In this document: positions 28,928 to 37,375 of the stretch, in pieces
How positions within the stretch are numbered: the stretch's first letter is position 1
How the letters are laid out: each line of letters starts with the position of its first letter
NCBI RefSeq assembly: GCF_002770725.1
Contig: NZ_NQVN01000004.1
Coordinates: 213,904 to 277,903 of the forward strand
Source of the DNA: Pleomorphomonas carboxyditropha
GTDB taxonomy: Bacteria; Pseudomonadota; Alphaproteobacteria; Rhizobiales; Pleomorphomonadaceae
Reading direction: 5' to 3'
DNA: 64,000 bases
Notes under the pieces: model-generated
What the model was told of the DNA's origin: nothing
What the model saw: only the letters and a program-made list of their open reading frames with translations
The model's database searches: none
Position numbers and translations under genes: made by a program

Positions 28928-29626
28928 CTAGAGACTTTTCAGCCACGCCATGCGCTTGCCGAGGTCGGGGGCGTCGAACACCAGCTTGCCGGCGACGATG
29001 GCTTGCGCGCCGGCCTTGCGCAGCACCGGAACGGTATCCTCGCGGATGGCGCCGTCGGCCACCAGGACAATCCGGTGATCGGACGGTACGCCGGCGATGT
29101 ATTTCTGCGCTTCCTCGAGGCGTTGCGTGGCCGACTGGCTGATGCCCTCGCGCTCGCCGATGCCGGCCCCGAACAGGGTGACCAACTGCACGCGCGGCAG
29201 ATGGCGGATCAGCTTGGCGACCGGCGTGTCGACCTTCAGCACGACGCCGGCGACCAGGCCGAGCTCGTTGATGCGGGCGATGCCGCTGTCGGTGAGCAGC
29301 GTATTCTCGGCGTGGATGGAGATGGCGTCGGCGCCGGCGGCGGCAAACTGGTTGATCTGGTTGATCAGCGCCGGCTCGCCCACCATCAGGTGGACGTGGA
29401 TGGGCTTGTCGGTGATGGAGCGGATGCGGGCGACGATTTCCGGAAACATCAGCAGCGTGTCGGCGAAAACGCCGTCCGACGCATCGATGTGGATGACGTT
29501 GGCATAGGGTTCGACGCGGGCCACTTCGTCGGCGATACGCAGGAGATCCGATGACCACATCGAGAATTCGGTGATCAGGTGGTCGGTCGGGAGGCGGTCG
29601 ATCCATCCGGCGGCGGGGCGGTTCAT
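28928..29626 (-). CDS. Ribulose-phosphate 3-epimerase family protein
   Basis: 232-residue TIM-barrel enzyme of the Rpe family, interconverting ketose phosphates at C3. Metal-site motifs are recognisable: IHIDASDGVFADT (His and Asp), KPIHVHLMV (second His) and VLVADGAIRED (second Asp). The wording differs from canonical Rpe (HIDIMDG, VDGGI), so a related activity such as allulose-6-phosphate epimerase is possible. The ATG at 29626 has GGAGA upstream and opens at the homologous region. It fits a sugar-phosphate context with tal and the SorC regulator. Confidence 0.82.
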   Translation of the reverse strand: MNRPAAGWIDRLPTDHLITEFSMWSSDLLRIADEVARVEPYANVIHIDASDGVFADTLLMFPEIVARIRSITDKPIHVHLMVGEPALINQINQFAAAGADAISIHAENTLLTDSGIARINELGLVAGVVLKVDTPVAKLIRHLPRVQLVTLFGAGIGEREGISQSATQRLEEAQKYIAGVPSDHRIVLVADGAIREDTVPVLRKAGAQAIVAGKLVFDAPDLGKRMAWLKSL

Positions 29627-29805
29627 CAGGCGATTCTCCGGGGTCAAGCTATGCACGGCACCAGGCGTGCCGACGGCCCTCGCCGGCTGGCACGCCGTGT
29701 TCAAGATTGCGCACAAGTACTTGGATAGCACTAGTGCTTTCGTAGCGAGGAGCGCTTTTTTCGCGGCAAACGGGCCGGAGCATAGCTCCCCTGCCGATAA
29801 CGCAA

Positions 29806-29830
29806 AGCGGCGGGGCAAGGCCCCGCCGCT
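29806..29830 (-). terminator. Terminator of the 181-residue protein gene
   Basis: 10-bp perfect GC stem (29806-29815 and 29821-29830) with loop CAAGG, 24 bp past the stop of the minus-strand gene. Confidence 0.7.
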
Positions 29831-29853
29831 CGGCTTGCGATCGGATGTTTCCG

Positions 29854-30399
29854 TCAGGCGACCAGATCGAACAGGTAGCTGGCGCTGCCCGACGAACTCG
29901 AGGAGCCGTCGGCGCCGTAGGAGGTCTGGCTGTTTTCGGCGAGAGCCTCCTGGAGCTGCTTCAGGATGTCGGCGATCGTGGTGCCGGACGACGAGCTGTC
30001 GTCGGCAGCGTCGGCCGACTGGCCACCCTCGGGAGGCGGTCCGGGAGGCGGACCGCCGGCACCCTGCGGCCCGCCGGCGCCCTGGGCGGCCTTGGAAAAG
30101 GTCTCGTCGAACACCTTGGCGAGTTCGTCGGCCTGGTCGGAGGTCAGCGTGCCGGCGTCGACCTGCTGCTGGATGAGATCGGCGATCTTCTCCTGCATCT
30201 CGTCGGGCGATGGCGGCTTGCTGCCGGAGGTCGCGTTCGATCGGTTGCCCGACAGCGTCTCGTCGATGCTTTCGAGCGCGGTGGCGAGCGCGGACTGGTC
30301 GCTCGACTGGATGCTGCCGGTGCTGATGTCGGACTGGAGCGTCGACTGCAGCCGGGCGAGCGGCGACTGGTAGGCACTGGCGGAGGAAATCGAGGTCAT
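29854..30399 (-). CDS. Hypothetical low-complexity protein
   Basis: 181 residues, not recognised. It is rich in Ser, Ala, Gln, Asp and Gly with no signal peptide or membrane segment. A helical segment (EMQEKIADLIQQQVDAGTLT, SDQADELAKVF) resembling a degenerate EF-hand-like or acidic helix pair sits in the middle, followed by a GGPPPGPPPEGG linker and a poly-serine tract, ending SYLFDLVA. The composition suggests a secreted or surface-associated protein exported by a C-terminal or non-Sec route, but this is speculation. It has its own terminator. Confidence 0.7.
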   Translation of the reverse strand: MTSISSASAYQSPLARLQSTLQSDISTGSIQSSDQSALATALESIDETLSGNRSNATSGSKPPSPDEMQEKIADLIQQQVDAGTLTSDQADELAKVFDETFSKAAQGAGGPQGAGGPPPGPPPEGGQSADAADDSSSSGTTIADILKQLQEALAENSQTSYGADGSSSSSGSASYLFDLVA

Positions 30400-30598
30400 G
30401 TTTACCCTCGGGCTAGAGTCTTACGCATTACTTCGACGAGCCAAGCGCCCGGTTCGTTAACGACCGGTAACCAATGGGTTGGCGCGGTAACCATGCGTTT
30501 CGGCGGTCACAAAAAGAAACATATGGATACAAAATAACTGTCGGGCCCGGCCGCCCGAATGCTAAAGCTCGGCCGTTGAATGAGGATGGCCTTTCTTC

Positions 30599-31312
30599 AT
30601 GCAGAACCACATCCTGCTGGTCGAAGATGACAACGACATCAATACGCTGGTCTCGCGCTACCTGAAGGCCAACGACTGCCGCGTATCTGTGGCGCGCGAC
30701 GGCCGCGAAATGGATCGCATCCTGACGACCTCGCGCGTCGACATCGTGCTGCTCGACATCATGCTGCCCGGCGAGGACGGGCTCAGCATCTGCCGGCGGC
30801 TGCGCAACACCTCGACCATCCCCATCATCATCCTGTCGGCGCGCGGCGAGGAGATCGACCGGGTGGTCGGCCTGGAGATCGGCGCCGACGACTACGTCGC
30901 CAAGCCGTTCAGCGCCCGCGAGCTCTTGGCGCGCATCCGGGCCATCCTCCGGCGAAGCAGCCTGCCGGCCGCCAAGGCGACGCGGTCGGAAGCGCGCCGC
31001 CTCAGCTTTGCCGGCTGGGTGATCGACACCCGCGAGCGCAGCCTGACGACGCCGTCCGGCGCCAAGGCGACGCTGACCGGCGCCGAGTTCGACCTGCTGG
31101 TCGCCTTCGCCGAGCGGGCGGGCATCACGCTCAGCCGCGACCAGCTCCTGGAGCTGACCCAGGGCCGGCTCGCCGCGCCCTTCGAGCGGTCGATCGACAT
31201 CCTGGTCAGCCGCCTGCGGCGCAAGCTCTCGCCCGACGACGAGAAGTCGGAATTCATCCGCACCATCCGGTCGGAAGGCTATCTGTTCACCCCGGAAGTG
31301 ACGGCCTCATGA
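30599..31312 (+). CDS. OmpR-family response regulator
   Basis: 237 residues. N-terminal receiver with the acidic pocket (VEDDND), phospho-acceptor Asp in VLLDIMLPGEDG near residue 51 and the conserved Lys in YVAKPFSARELLARIR; C-terminal winged helix (FERSIDILVSRLRRKL, IRTIRSEGYLF). It overlaps the sensor kinase gene by four bases (ATGA), giving a tightly coupled two-component operon of the EnvZ/OmpR class. Confidence 0.94.
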   Translation: MQNHILLVEDDNDINTLVSRYLKANDCRVSVARDGREMDRILTTSRVDIVLLDIMLPGEDGLSICRRLRNTSTIPIIILSARGEEIDRVVGLEIGADDYVAKPFSARELLARIRAILRRSSLPAAKATRSEARRLSFAGWVIDTRERSLTTPSGAKATLTGAEFDLLVAFAERAGITLSRDQLLELTQGRLAAPFERSIDILVSRLRRKLSPDDEKSEFIRTIRSEGYLFTPEVTAS

Positions 31313-32622
31313 TCGGCAGGATCCTGCGCCTGGTCTTCGATTCCGTCGCAGGCCAGGTCATCGTCCTGCTGGTGCTGTCGATCGCTGCCATGCACGGGGT
31401 GCTGACCGCCTATTTCTTCCTATCCAACCCGAGCACCATGTTCGCCGCCACGCCGGGCGAGACGGCCGGCGAGATCGGCGCGGCCGCCCATATGCTGGCC
31501 GCCGCCAGCCCGGACGAGCGGCCACGGCTCCTGGAGCTCTTGAAGGGCTCGCTGCCGTCGATCGCCGCTTGCAGCGCCCCGGTGCCGGAGGCGGCCGACA
31601 AGGTCAGGTTCGGGCCGCTCGCCGCCCGCCTCGGCGACGCCGCCACCGCCCGCAAGGTGTTCGACGGCCGGCCGGGGCCGGGCGACGAATTCGTCGGGCC
31701 GCTCTTCCTGGTGCTGAAGGACGGGACCTGCTACCGGCTCGAGCTGCCCGAAGGCGAGGCGCCGCATTTCTTCGGTCCGGGAACGACCATGCTCGGCTTC
31801 CTGCTGATCACCACGGTGGTGCTGGTGAGCTGGGCGATGGTGGTGATCATCGGCCCGCTCCGGCGGTTCGAAGCCGCCGTCGAGCGCCTGCGCGACATGC
31901 GCTCGGAAGTATCGGTCCCCGAGATCGGGCCGCGCGAGCTGCGCTCGGCCATTTCCGCCTTCAACCGCATGCGCGCCCGCATCGGCAAGCTGATGGCCGA
32001 GAAGACCGCCATGCTGGCCGCGGTCAGCCACGATCTCCGGACGCCGATCACCCGCCTCAGGCTGCGCGCCGAGTTCATCGACGACGAGACGATCCGCGAG
32101 CCGATGCTGGCGGATCTCGACCATATGGCGGCGCTGGCGCAGGTGGCGCTGGTCCATCTCTCCGGCACCGACAGCCCGGAGCCTTTCGACCAGACCGACC
32201 TGCCGAGCCTGTTGCAGACCATCGCCGACCAGTTCGCCGATCTCGGCCACGCGGTTTCCTACGAGGGGCCGAGCCGGCTCGCCGCCCGCGTCCGCCATCG
32301 CGACATCCTCAGGGCGGTGAGCAATCTCGTCGAGAACGCCGTGCGCTACGGCGACAAGGTGGTGGTGTCGCTGAACAAGCTGCCGGGCCGCCGGCTGGCC
32401 ATCGCCGTCGCCGACAACGGGCCCGGCATACCGGCCGCCGAACGCGAGCATCTGCTCGAGCCCTTCGTGCGCGGCGACAGCGCCCGCGGTTCGCTGCCGA
32501 ACTCCGGCTTCGGCCTCGGCCTCACCATCGCCCGCGACGTCGCCGAGGCGCACGGCGGCTCGATCGTGCTGGCCGACAATCCGCCGCATGGCCTCCTGGC
32601 CACCCTGGAAATCGAGGGATAG
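31309..32622 (+). CDS. Membrane sensor histidine kinase (EnvZ-like)
   Basis: 437 residues. TM1 near residues 15-35, a periplasmic region of about 115 residues with two cysteines, TM2 near 157-177 (MLGFLLITTVVLVSWAMVV), HAMP, then HisKA with phospho-His in LAAVSHDLRTPITRLRL and an HATPase domain with N box (NLVENAVRYG), G1 (ADNGPGIP) and G2 (GFGLGLTIA). Partner of the overlapping response regulator. The signal is unknown. Confidence 0.93.
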   Translation: MIGRILRLVFDSVAGQVIVLLVLSIAAMHGVLTAYFFLSNPSTMFAATPGETAGEIGAAAHMLAAASPDERPRLLELLKGSLPSIAACSAPVPEAADKVRFGPLAARLGDAATARKVFDGRPGPGDEFVGPLFLVLKDGTCYRLELPEGEAPHFFGPGTTMLGFLLITTVVLVSWAMVVIIGPLRRFEAAVERLRDMRSEVSVPEIGPRELRSAISAFNRMRARIGKLMAEKTAMLAAVSHDLRTPITRLRLRAEFIDDETIREPMLADLDHMAALAQVALVHLSGTDSPEPFDQTDLPSLLQTIADQFADLGHAVSYEGPSRLAARVRHRDILRAVSNLVENAVRYGDKVVVSLNKLPGRRLAIAVADNGPGIPAAEREHLLEPFVRGDSARGSLPNSGFGLGLTIARDVAEAHGGSIVLADNPPHGLLATLEIEG

Positions 32623-32638
32623 CCATCCCCGAAAGAAT

Positions 32639-32666
32639 ACGGCCGGCGTATTTCCCCGCCGGCCGT
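32639..32666. terminator. Terminator between sensor kinase and convergent DUF4340 gene
   Basis: 10-bp perfect stem (32639-32648 and 32657-32666), 8-nt loop, followed by TTCATTCCTTCC. Confidence 0.75.
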
Positions 32667-32690
32667 TCATTCCTTCCAAGCCGACCTCCG

Positions 32691-33698
32691 TCAGCCTTCC
32701 TTGGCAAGATTCGCCACGGTCCAGCCGAACATCTCGGTGTGGATGGTGTTGACCTTGAACTCGTAGCCCGCCGCCTTGTCGTTGATCGCCTTGGCGGCAT
32801 CGGCCGCCTTGGGATCGACCGCCTCGGCGGCGATGCGGATCCAGCCCTTGCCGGCATCGTCGGCCGCCGGTACCGCCGTGGCGGTCACGGTAAGACCGTC
32901 GGTGGTCTCGTAGCGCAGGCGCGTCGTGTTGCCGATCGACGCCGGCGTTTCCTTGCGCACGTCGGTGAAGTCGAAGCCTTGCAGGAAGGCGGTGACGCGG
33001 TTGGCCTTGCCCTCGTCGGGCGCCTTGCCATCCGGCAACGCCGCCGGCAGCAGCTTGTCGCCCGTTCGCGTGAAGTCGACGGAGGCGCCGGCGGCGTCGG
33101 TCAGGGTCACCTTCGCCAAGGTCGCCGGCTTGATGTCGGTGATACGAGCGTCGAACCAGTCGGCGCGGGCGGTCGGCATGTCGAGCGAGCCGCGCACCAG
33201 ATAGGACTGCGGGTTGCCGTCGAGACGGACATACTGGCCGCCGCGGCTGCCGCCCACCGTATAGTCCTTGGTGCCGGCATAGACGGCGGCGACCGGCTTG
33301 CCCTCCTTGTCGAGCAGCGCCACCTTGGTCGCCGCGCCGTCGTCCGCCGCCGGATCGGCAAGGCCGAGGTCGACATAGCGGTCGGGCTTGTCGGTCTTGT
33401 CCTCGTCGATGGTCAGCGTCGCCAGCGACGACACCAGCTTGCGCACCGTGTCGAGCCGAGCCGGATAGCCCGAGGCATCGACGAAGCGATCGCCGTCGCG
33501 CGTCAGCGTCGTGGTGGTCTTGCCGGCGGTGATGGCCAGGCTTTCGATCGAGGCGGATGTCCTGACGAGGTCGGGCAGCAGCGCCCGGCCACGGTCGGCG
33601 ACCGCGCTGTCGGCGGCGGTTCCGCCAGCCACCACCACGGCGGCCGCGACGGCGGCGGCGGTGACGACGGCAAGGCCGATGAGCGATTTCGGCGTCAT
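32691..33698 (-). CDS. DUF4340 protein, last gene of Gld-type ABC operon
   Basis: 335 residues. An N-terminal hydrophobic segment (GLAVVTAAAVAAAVVVAGG) anchors or exports a periplasmic domain of beta-strand character; the pattern (RDGDRFVDASGYPARLDTVRKLVSSL, RYVDLGL) is that of DUF4340. It lies 21 bp behind the GldG-like gene and is expected to be a periplasmic partner of the ABC complex. The function of this family is not established. Confidence 0.82.
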   Translation of the reverse strand: MTPKSLIGLAVVTAAAVAAAVVVAGGTAADSAVADRGRALLPDLVRTSASIESLAITAGKTTTTLTRDGDRFVDASGYPARLDTVRKLVSSLATLTIDEDKTDKPDRYVDLGLADPAADDGAATKVALLDKEGKPVAAVYAGTKDYTVGGSRGGQYVRLDGNPQSYLVRGSLDMPTARADWFDARITDIKPATLAKVTLTDAAGASVDFTRTGDKLLPAALPDGKAPDEGKANRVTAFLQGFDFTDVRKETPASIGNTTRLRYETTDGLTVTATAVPAADDAGKGWIRIAAEAVDPKAADAAKAINDKAAGYEFKVNTIHTEMFGWTVANLAKEG

Positions 33699-33719
33699 GT
33701 TTGCAACTCCTCGCGGGGA

Positions 33720-35594
33720 TCAGGCTTTGCGGACCGGCACCGGCCGCCGGGGCCGGCGCAGGGCGAAGACGAGGGCGATAAGCGCCACCGCCGCCGGCAC
33801 GACGCCGATGATCAGGATCATGATCCAGTTCTTGAGCCGCGCGACGTCGGCGCGGAGGTTGTACTGCACCTCGCGCAGCTCGGCGCGGGCCGACAGGAGA
33901 TCGGACTTGAAGGTCTCGATCGCCTTGGCCTGCTCGGTGGAGACCAGTTCGCCCTCCTTGGCCTCGCCGGTGGAGGAAGCGTCCTTCAGCTTCTTCTCGG
34001 TGTCGGCGATGCGCTGCGTCAGCTCCTGCTGCTTGGCGAGGAAGCGTTCCTCGGCGGCGCGCTCCAGGGCGTCGATGCGGGTGAACGGCCGCCAGGAGAC
34101 GGTCCGGCTGCGCAGATCGGCCAGCGCCACGCCGCCGGCCATCTGCTCGACGGCGTTGAGCAGGAAGTCGCCGTTGTTGGCGAAGGCCTGCGCCACCTCG
34201 CGGCCGAGCACGTTCTGCTTCTGCAGCCAGTTGCGGTCGGACAGCATGTCGGCGTCGCCGACCAGGATGACGTTGGGCGCCGAGGCGCTTTCCTTGACCG
34301 GCGTGCCGTCGGCCGCCGAATCCTTCGGCTTGCCGTCCGGGAAGGCGGTGTGCAGCTTGCCTTCGAGGCGGGCGGCGACCACCGGGCGACCGCCGGCCTT
34401 TTCGATCTTGGAGAGAAGGGCGCGCGGGTCGCCGTAGGGATCGGCCGCCTCGCCGGCCGGCAGAAGGCCGGCGTCGGCGGAGGCGTACATCAGCGGCTTC
34501 AGCGTCGCGTCCTTGCCGGTGGCGGTGAAGGCGCCGGCGGTGGTCATGACCACGGCGTTGAGCTTGGAGGTGACCGCGTCGCCCCGGTCGAAGCCGTCGT
34601 CGTGGATGGCGAACCAGGGATAGTTGGCGACCTCGGCCTGGCGGCCGCCGATGTTGCGGACGGTGCGGATCGCCCAGTCGGGATCGCCGATCGCCTTCTT
34701 GGCATCGAAGCCGACGCCCCAGGCATCGAACATCTTCTGGAAGTCGGTGGCGTTGTTCTCGGCCGGCACGCCGGGTTGCGGCCCGGCCTGCGTCTCGGCG
34801 AAGGGGTCGGCGAACACCAGCGTGGCGCCGCCCGACAGCACCCACTGGTCGAGCGTGTAGAGGGTGCGGTCGCTGAGCTTCTGCGGCTGCACCACCAGCA
34901 CGACGCGGGTGTTGTCGGGCAGCTTGTCGATGTCGCCGCCGACCGTCTCGACGCTGTAGGTCTCCTTCAGCATCGCGAGGATCTGGGCCGGCTCCTGGCC
35001 GGTCATCGGGTTGCCGGCCATGCCGAGGCCGTCGAGAAGCGCCACCACCGGCTTCTTCGGCTGGCCCAGCTCGGCGACGAGGCGCGTCAGGTCGTATTCC
35101 AGGAAGGCCTCGCGGTCGGGCGTGAACACCGGAATGTTGGCCGAGCCGTTGGTCGAGTTGGTGGCGGCGAGACCGAAGTAGATCGGGTCGGAGGTGCCGT
35201 CGAGGCTGATGCGGTTGATGCCGAGGCCGACGGCGCGGTCCTCTTCCTCCGAATAGGGCTGCGGGTCGATCACCTCCAGGGTGATCTTGCCGTGCGACAG
35301 GCTCTCGTAGGTGTCGAGCATGGCACGGACGCGCGACGCGTAGGCGGACAGCGCCGGCGCCGCCTCGTGCAGGCCGGCGGACATGAACAGGCGCATGTGG
35401 ATCGGCTCGTCGAGCTTGTCGAGCATCGCCACCGTGCCGTGCGAGAGCGAATAGAGGCCGCCGTCGGTGAGATCGATGCGGCTCGAACGGAACAGCGTCG
35501 CCGACAGCGAATTGACGGCGAGGTAGAGGATGACCGCCAGGACGGCGCCGACGGCGACGAGACGGGATTTCGGGATCCGGTTGAACTTCGACAT
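33720..35594 (-). CDS. GldG-like ABC auxiliary membrane protein
   Basis: 624 residues. One N-terminal membrane helix (LVAVGAVLAVILYLAVNSLS), a long periplasmic region resembling the GldG/ABC-type uncharacterised family (SLSHGTVAMLDKLDEPIHMRLF), a coiled coil at about 520-590 (LAKQQELTQRIADTEKKL) and a C-terminal membrane helix (GVVPAAVALIALVFALR). In Bacteroidetes GldG works with GldA and GldF in gliding; here the same gene trio occurs in a bacterium without a gliding cluster in view. Substrate unknown. Confidence 0.85.
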   Translation of the reverse strand: MSKFNRIPKSRLVAVGAVLAVILYLAVNSLSATLFRSSRIDLTDGGLYSLSHGTVAMLDKLDEPIHMRLFMSAGLHEAAPALSAYASRVRAMLDTYESLSHGKITLEVIDPQPYSEEEDRAVGLGINRISLDGTSDPIYFGLAATNSTNGSANIPVFTPDREAFLEYDLTRLVAELGQPKKPVVALLDGLGMAGNPMTGQEPAQILAMLKETYSVETVGGDIDKLPDNTRVVLVVQPQKLSDRTLYTLDQWVLSGGATLVFADPFAETQAGPQPGVPAENNATDFQKMFDAWGVGFDAKKAIGDPDWAIRTVRNIGGRQAEVANYPWFAIHDDGFDRGDAVTSKLNAVVMTTAGAFTATGKDATLKPLMYASADAGLLPAGEAADPYGDPRALLSKIEKAGGRPVVAARLEGKLHTAFPDGKPKDSAADGTPVKESASAPNVILVGDADMLSDRNWLQKQNVLGREVAQAFANNGDFLLNAVEQMAGGVALADLRSRTVSWRPFTRIDALERAAEERFLAKQQELTQRIADTEKKLKDASSTGEAKEGELVSTEQAKAIETFKSDLLSARAELREVQYNLRADVARLKNWIMILIIGVVPAAVALIALVFALRRPRRPVPVRKA

Positions 35595-35603
35595 CGCGGA
35601 ACC

Positions 35604-36350
35604 TCAGGCGGCTTTCTTGGCGTCGACGACCTGGACGTTGATCCAGAGCGCGAGCACGATGGTCGACACGAAAAGGATGACGGCCGGCGCCTCGAGGACG
35701 CCGCGCGTCAGCCGGTCGAAGTTGGTGATGAAGGACAGCGACTGCACCAGGTCGACCACGAAGGCCGGCGCCCAGCCGCGCAGCGCCGCCAGCACCAGGT
35801 TGGTGCCGGACATCACCAGCAGGAACGACACGATGGCGGCGAGGATGAAGGCGATCACCTGGTTCTTGGTCATCGCCGAAACGCAGGCGGAAATCGCCAG
35901 GAAGGCGCCGGCCATCAGGAAGGAGCCGATGTAGCTCGCCGCGACGATGCCGTTGTCCGGCGAGCCGAGGTAGAGCGTCACCAGCCAGAAGCTCATGGTG
36001 AGCACCAGCGCCACCGCCGTGAAGGCCCAGCCGGCCAGGAACTTGCCGATCACCACCTCATGGGCGCGCACCGGCAGCGTCATCAGGAGTTCGATGACGC
36101 CGGAGCGGCGCTCGTCGGCCCAGAGTCGCATGCCGATGGCCGGCATCAGGATCAGGAACAGCCAGGGATGCCAGGCGAAGAACGGGCCGAGGTCGGCCTG
36201 TCCGCGCTCGAAGAAGCCGCCGGCGAAAAAGGCGAGGCCGGCCGAAAGGGCCAGGAACACCAGGAGAAACACGGCAGCCAGCGGCGTCGCGAAATAGGCG
36301 CGGAACTCGCGGCCGAACACCAGCGCGATGGTGCGGAAGGAGGTTTTCAT
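35604..36350 (-). CDS. ABC-2 type permease (GldF-like)
   Basis: 248-residue inner-membrane permease with about six hydrophobic segments, opening with an amphipathic FGREFRAYFATPLAAVFLLVF typical of this subgroup and carrying ADERRSGVIELLMTLPV after TM2, a hallmark stretch of GldF/NosY-type permeases. The start at 36350 is preceded by a purine-rich region, and an upstream open extension overlapping the ATPase end reads as nonsense. Partner of the ATPase 29 bp upstream and of the GldG-like protein 9 bp downstream. Confidence 0.9.
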   Translation of the reverse strand: MKTSFRTIALVFGREFRAYFATPLAAVFLLVFLALSAGLAFFAGGFFERGQADLGPFFAWHPWLFLILMPAIGMRLWADERRSGVIELLMTLPVRAHEVVIGKFLAGWAFTAVALVLTMSFWLVTLYLGSPDNGIVAASYIGSFLMAGAFLAISACVSAMTKNQVIAFILAAIVSFLLVMSGTNLVLAALRGWAPAFVVDLVQSLSFITNFDRLTRGVLEAPAVILFVSTIVLALWINVQVVDAKKAA

Positions 36351-36379
36351 CTCGGATCGTCTCCGGAAGGGAAGCGGCG

Positions 36380-37120
36380 TCAGGCGGCCTTGCTGCCGGT
36401 GATGGAGCGGAACACGGCTTCGAGCGTCGGACGCCGGCCATCGACGGCGGCAGCATCGAGCAGGGCGGACGGGGTCGCGTCGGCCACCACCCTGCCCTCG
36501 TCGATGATGACGACGCGGCTGCAGATCGCCTCGACCTCCTCGAGGATATGCGTCGAGATGACGATCGCCTTGCCCGGCGCGATGGCGGAGATCAGCTCGC
36601 GCATGTCGTGCTTCTGGTTGGGGTCGAGGCCATCGGTCGGCTCGTCGAGGATCAGCACTTCCGGGTCGTGGATCAGCGCCTGGGCGATGCCGACGCGGCG
36701 CTTGAAGCCCTTGGAGAGCGCGTCGATCGGCCGGTTCCACACCGCGGCGAGATTGACCCGCTCCACCATTTCGGCGAGGCGCTCACCGAGCGCGCTATTC
36801 GCGAGGCCGCGCATGCGGCCGACGAAGGCGAGGAAGTCGGCCACCGTCATGTCGCCATAGGCCGGCGCGCCCTCGGGAAGATAGCCGAGGCGGCGGCGGG
36901 CGGCGATCGGGTCGGCGAACACGTCGTGGCCGGCGATCGAGGCGGTGCCGGCGTCCGGCTCCAGAAAGCCGGTCAGCATCTTCATGGTCGTCGACTTGCC
37001 GGCGCCGTTGGGGCCGAGGAAGCCCACGACCTCGCCGCGGCTCACCTCGAGGCTGACGCCGTCGACGGCGCGCAGTCGCGAAAACGTCTTCACCAGGCCG
37101 CTGGCCTGAACGAGTTGCAT
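36380..37120 (-). CDS. ABC transporter ATP-binding protein (GldA-like)
   Basis: 246 residues. Walker A GPNGAGKST near residue 38, signature LSKGFKRRVGIAQAL near 134, Walker B LILDEPTDGLDPNQ near 155, H-loop ISTHILEE. First gene of the minus-strand operon ATPase-permease-GldG-DUF4340. Likely powers an ABC-2 complex of the Gld or Nos type rather than an importer, since no substrate-binding protein is present. Confidence 0.92.
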   Translation of the reverse strand: MQLVQASGLVKTFSRLRAVDGVSLEVSRGEVVGFLGPNGAGKSTTMKMLTGFLEPDAGTASIAGHDVFADPIAARRRLGYLPEGAPAYGDMTVADFLAFVGRMRGLANSALGERLAEMVERVNLAAVWNRPIDALSKGFKRRVGIAQALIHDPEVLILDEPTDGLDPNQKHDMRELISAIAPGKAIVISTHILEEVEAICSRVVIIDEGRVVADATPSALLDAAAVDGRRPTLEAVFRSITGSKAA

Positions 37121-37375
37121 GCCTTTTCCTCCAGCGTTCGAAATCGTCCATCCGGGGTGCGCGTGGCGCCGAACCGATGCCGGCCGCAGCTACCACAGGC
37201 GGGCAAGCAGGGATATCGGATTCTTGGCAAAATCGTGTTCAAAAACAGACCTTACCGATTGTTCATCAACAGACCGGCGGCGCATGCGTAGCGCCGCGTA
37301 GATGACTGCGTCCGAGGCGGCGCCTGCCCAACAAAACGCCTTGGCCAATCCTTAAGCGATGGTAGACTGACGATC

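Noticed and set aside
30455..30472. Possible CtrA box TTAAC...GTAACC upstream of the low-complexity protein.
   Set aside because: Half-site spacing and one half-site deviate from TTAA-N7-TTAA.
31569..36860. A 1763-codon plus-strand frame across the sensor kinase and the Gld-type operon.
   Set aside because: Frame-shadow of several real genes on both strands; His/Arg/Gly-rich with no domain.
37121..37375. Possible cobalamin riboswitch before eutBC.
   Set aside because: No B12-box-like sequence or suitable fold could be recognised in the 255 bp.
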